Source: JBCDBY01 sp039182715 (GTDB taxonomy: Bacteria > Planctomycetota > PLA2). Taken from it: a stretch of 7,928 nt of DNA. The stretch lies in assembly GCA_039182715.1 (NCBI GenBank), contig JBCDBY010000217.1, positions 1 through 7,928 of the forward strand, read 5' to 3'. Within the stretch, counting starts at the first letter, position 1, and each line of letters opens with the position of its first letter. The notes beneath the pieces are model-generated. The model did not search any database. It saw only the letters and a program-made list of their open reading frames with translations, and was not told the origin of the DNA. Position numbers and translations under genes: made by a program. Shown here piece after piece: positions 5,859 through 7,928 of this stretch.

Positions 5859-7684
5859 CGGTGCTCGACCGATTCCGCTGGGCGGGCACCCACCTCCGCG
5901 CCGCGCTGCGCCCCGCCGTGACCTTCGAGTTCGGGTCGACGCTGCTCTTCGTCGTCTGCTTCCTCCCGGCGTTCGGGTGGATCCTCAACTTCCTCGTGGC
6001 GCGCAGCGGCCAGTTCGCCGTCTCGGACAACGATCTTTTCGGCTTCTTCTTCTCGATCCCGGGTGCTGCGTTCGCCCTCCTCGGTCTCGGTTTCGTCCTC
6101 GCCTACTGGTTCGCCGAGCAGTCCGCGGTGCTCATCATCACCCAGCGCGCGGGCGCCGGCCGCATCGCCTGGGACAACAAGGATCTGCCCGCGCTGGCGA
6201 TGCTCGGCGTGCGCCAGGCGGCGATCACCCTCGCGGCGGCGCTGCCGTTCCTGGCGGGCATCGGCGCGACCTTCTGGCTGCTCCTGCGGGAGTGGGACTT
6301 CTACTTTTATCTCAACGTGCGGCCGCCGGAGTTCTGGGTCGCCGCGACGCTCATCGGTCTCCAGCTCGCCGCCTACCTCGTGCTCGCCGCGTGGCTCCAC
6401 ATCCGCTGGATGCTGGCGATCCCCATCCTGCTGTTCGAGAAGCTCCCGGCGCGCGAGGCGCTGCGCGCAAGCTGGAGCCGGTCCCGCGGCCGCTTCCGCA
6501 CCTTCGGCTGGCCGCTGATCGTCAACGGGGGCGCGGCGATCCTCGGCGGCGCGATCACCACCGCGGCGATCGGCTTTGCCGCCTCCTGGTTCCTGCGCGA
6601 GAGCGAATCGTTGGCGGTGCTGCTGCCCGGCGTCGTCGTCACGTTGCTGCTCGTCGCCGCGACCGACATCGCGTGGTTCATCCTCGGCAAGCTCATGCAC
6701 GTCATGCTGCTCGCCCGCGCGTACATCGACACGGCGCCCACGCAGGAGATTCCGACCGAGAACGGCGCGGAGGTGAAACGGCCCCTGCCTCCGATCGTCA
6801 TCCGCACGGCGTGCGGCATCGCGGCGCTGCTGCTGATCGCCTCGAGCGTGACCGCGCTGGGTGCCTACTTCCACCGCTACGACGCCGACCGGGCGATCTT
6901 CACCACGGGCCACCGCGGCAGCAAACGGCGCGCCCCCGAGAACACGCTGGCCGCGCTTCGCCAGGCGATCTCGGAGGGTGCCGACTACGCGGAGATCGAC
7001 GTGCAGACCACGAAGGACGGTGTCGTCGTCCTGCTGCACGACGCCGATCTGATGCGGGTCGCCCACGTCCGTCGCCGGCTCAACGCGATGAACCACGCCG
7101 AGCTGGCCGACATCGACGTCGGCAGCTGGTTCGATCCGCAGTTCGCAAGCGAGCGCGTTCCGACGCTGCAGGACGCGATCGACGTGTGTCGCGGCAAGAT
7201 CCGGTTGAACATCGAGCTCAAGTACACGTGGGAAGATCCGACGCTCGCGCGATCGGTCTGCGCGCTTGTTCACGAGAACGGGTTCAAGGACGAGAGCGTG
7301 CTCAGCTCGCTCAACTTCCGCGCGCTGGAGGAGGTGCGTCGCATCGACCCGGAGATGAAGATCGGCTTCATCGTCTTCCAGGCGGTCGGGCGGCTCACGC
7401 GCATGGACGCGGACTTTCTCAGTCTGAGCGCCGGCCAGGTAAGTGCCGACCTCGTCCGAACGGCCCAGCGCCGCGGACGCGAGGTGCACGTCTGGACGGT
7501 CAACGACCTGCCCAACACGCTGGCGATGATCGAGATGGGCGTCGACAACCTGATCACCGACGAGCCGGCCCAGCTGCGCGCATGGCTCGACGAATGGAAC
7601 GCCCTCTCGGACACGGAAAAGGTCGTGCTGATGCTGCGCAACCTCGTCTTCGGACTCGAGCCACCGGAAGCGGACGATCTTTAG
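5855..7684 (+). CDS. membrane-anchored glycerophosphodiester phosphodiesterase
   Basis: GDPD enzymes hydrolyse glycerophosphodiesters (deacylated phospholipids, or related teichoic or lysophospholipid substrates) to glycerol phosphate and an alcohol. The product has 609 residues from the GTG at 5855, which overlaps the previous stop (GTGA); a GTG at 5861 is the alternative start. The open frame extends far upstream but only out of frame through the preceding gene. Residues 1-340 are a polytopic membrane domain with about seven helices (near 25-48, 63-85, 116-143, 160-182, 217-246, 252-285, 316-338). Its segment RWMLAIPILLFEKL followed by EALRASWSRSRGRF is typical of the GDPD-associated membrane domain. 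The catalytic domain (350-577) keeps H353-R354, E362 of PENT, E380 and D382, H395 in LLHD, and E454 in NIELK, so it should be active and metal-dependent. A basic N-terminus and seven helices would put the catalytic domain in the periplasm. The usual R-T-T after LLHDxxL is replaced by RVAHVRRRL. Confidence 0.93.
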   Translation: MTVLDRFRWAGTHLRAALRPAVTFEFGSTLLFVVCFLPAFGWILNFLVARSGQFAVSDNDLFGFFFSIPGAAFALLGLGFVLAYWFAEQSAVLIITQRAGAGRIAWDNKDLPALAMLGVRQAAITLAAALPFLAGIGATFWLLLREWDFYFYLNVRPPEFWVAATLIGLQLAAYLVLAAWLHIRWMLAIPILLFEKLPAREALRASWSRSRGRFRTFGWPLIVNGGAAILGGAITTAAIGFAASWFLRESESLAVLLPGVVVTLLLVAATDIAWFILGKLMHVMLLARAYIDTAPTQEIPTENGAEVKRPLPPIVIRTACGIAALLLIASSVTALGAYFHRYDADRAIFTTGHRGSKRRAPENTLAALRQAISEGADYAEIDVQTTKDGVVVLLHDADLMRVAHVRRRLNAMNHAELADIDVGSWFDPQFASERVPTLQDAIDVCRGKIRLNIELKYTWEDPTLARSVCALVHENGFKDESVLSSLNFRALEEVRRIDPEMKIGFIVFQAVGRLTRMDADFLSLSAGQVSADLVRTAQRRGREVHVWTVNDLPNTLAMIEMGVDNLITDEPAQLRAWLDEWNALSDTEKVVLMLRNLVFGLEPPEADDL

Positions 7685-7688
7685 CTAC

Positions 7689-7711
7689 GCTTCTCCCCGA
7701 AAAGGAGAAGC
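7689..7711 (+). promoter_or_regulatory. hairpin sequestering the ribosome-binding site
   Basis: GCTTCTCC (7689-7696) pairs perfectly with GGAGAAGC (7704-7711) around a 7-base loop (CCGAAAA). The right arm contains most of the strong Shine-Dalgarno AAAGGAG (7701-7707), which lies seven bases before the ATG at 7715. Folding would hide that site, so translation of the next frame could be restrained unless the hairpin is opened by ribosomes, a protein or heat. It sits only 4 nt after the GDPD stop. There is no following T-run, so a terminator role is less likely. Confidence 0.65.
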
Positions 7712-7714
7712 ATC

Positions 7715-7921
7715 ATGGCGTCCGAACCGAACCCCACCAGTCGTCGCGAGTTCCTGCAGTCCATCCCCACCGCGAGCGCGCTCTTCGCGGTCGCCGGTCA
7801 TCTCGCACTCGAAGGGGGCAACGTCTACGCACAGGGCGCCGCGCCCGCGGCGGGCCACTTCCACCCCAAGGGCAAGGGGCCGTCCGTCCCTCAACCAAAA
7901 CACCCCGCCACCCTCGCTTGA
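7715..7921 (+). CDS. Tat-signal exported protein, N-terminal segment (probably truncated)
   Basis: The 68-codon frame starts at an ATG with a strong Shine-Dalgarno. It encodes a twin-arginine signal: SRREFLQ (residues 9-15), a moderately hydrophobic stretch (ASALFAVAGHLAL) and a probable cleavage near VYAQG. The mature part continues with AAGHFHPKGKGPS and then a low-complexity tail to TGA at 7919, seven bases before the window ends. Tat substrates are folded, often cofactor-containing enzymes, so a mature part of under 30 residues makes no sense as a finished protein. The HFHPKGKxPS segment reminds me of the start of exported alkylsulfatase-like (metallo-beta-lactamase fold) enzymes, but that is recollection only. 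The next frame (+1) stays open to the window edge from about 7880, which fits a frameshift or poor sequence at a contig end. Confidence 0.5.
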   Translation: MASEPNPTSRREFLQSIPTASALFAVAGHLALEGGNVYAQGAAPAAGHFHPKGKGPSVPQPKHPATLA

Positions 7922-7928
7922 GCTCGAA

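Noticed and set aside
5828..7489. 553-codon minus-strand open frame antisense to the GDPD gene
   Set aside because: Composition is extreme (Arg, Glu, Asp, Gln) with no recognisable domain. The opposite strand carries intact GDPD catalytic residues and membrane helices.
7689..7711. Hairpin as an intrinsic terminator of the upstream operon
   Set aside because: No T-run follows the stem, and the right arm coincides with a strong ribosome-binding site for the next frame.
1..7928. CRISPR arrays, tRNA or rRNA genes, insertion sequences, attachment sites
   Set aside because: No regularly spaced direct repeats with spacers, no cloverleaf-like or rRNA-like sequence, and no transposase, integrase or terminal inverted repeats were seen.

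Overview
The window is GC-rich (about two thirds G+C by eye, with a strong G/C bias at third codon positions). It encodes proteins of a didermal, Gram-negative-type bacterium: two lipoproteins with lipoboxes, a Sec-exported protein, a twin-arginine signal and a polytopic inner-membrane enzyme. No rRNA or marker gene fixes the taxon. An Acidobacteriota-like (Thermoanaerobaculia-type) soil or sediment genome is my best guess and is only an inference. Coding density is high, and no stretch over 300 bases lacks a gene.

Left part (1-1720). A 5'-truncated plus-strand gene ends at 368; its product resembles the C-terminal end of an M48-type membrane protease whose third metal ligand appears to be lost. 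It converges on a minus-strand gene (457-1629) for a secreted beta-propeller lipoprotein of the NHL type. Between the two stops lies a compact array of TCAG heptamers, four in one orientation and four inverted, able to fold into a long hairpin. The propeller gene is divergent from a plus-strand cluster, with about 91 bp of shared promoter region (1630-1720).

Central part (1721-7684). A DeaD/CsdA-type DEAD-box RNA helicase with a C-terminal DbpA-like RNA-binding domain comes first. After a 50-nt gap follow three tightly packed genes: an exported ARPP-1 (DUF6569)-like protein, a lipoprotein with a six-fold 15-residue coiled-coil repeat and a C-terminal membrane helix, and a multi-spanning membrane protein fused to a glycerophosphodiester phosphodiesterase (GDPD) domain. 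The three are joined by two identical 4-nt GTGA stop/start overlaps, so they are almost certainly co-translated. They form the most interesting unit here: a possible envelope system in which a periplasmic ARPP-1 protein and a doubly membrane-anchored coiled-coil protein accompany a lipid- or glycerophosphodiester-cleaving enzyme.

Right end (7685-7928). A perfect 8-bp hairpin buries the Shine-Dalgarno of a short reading frame with a clear Tat signal. That frame stops after 68 codons, just before the window edge, and is probably the start of a larger exported enzyme cut by a frameshift or by a contig end.
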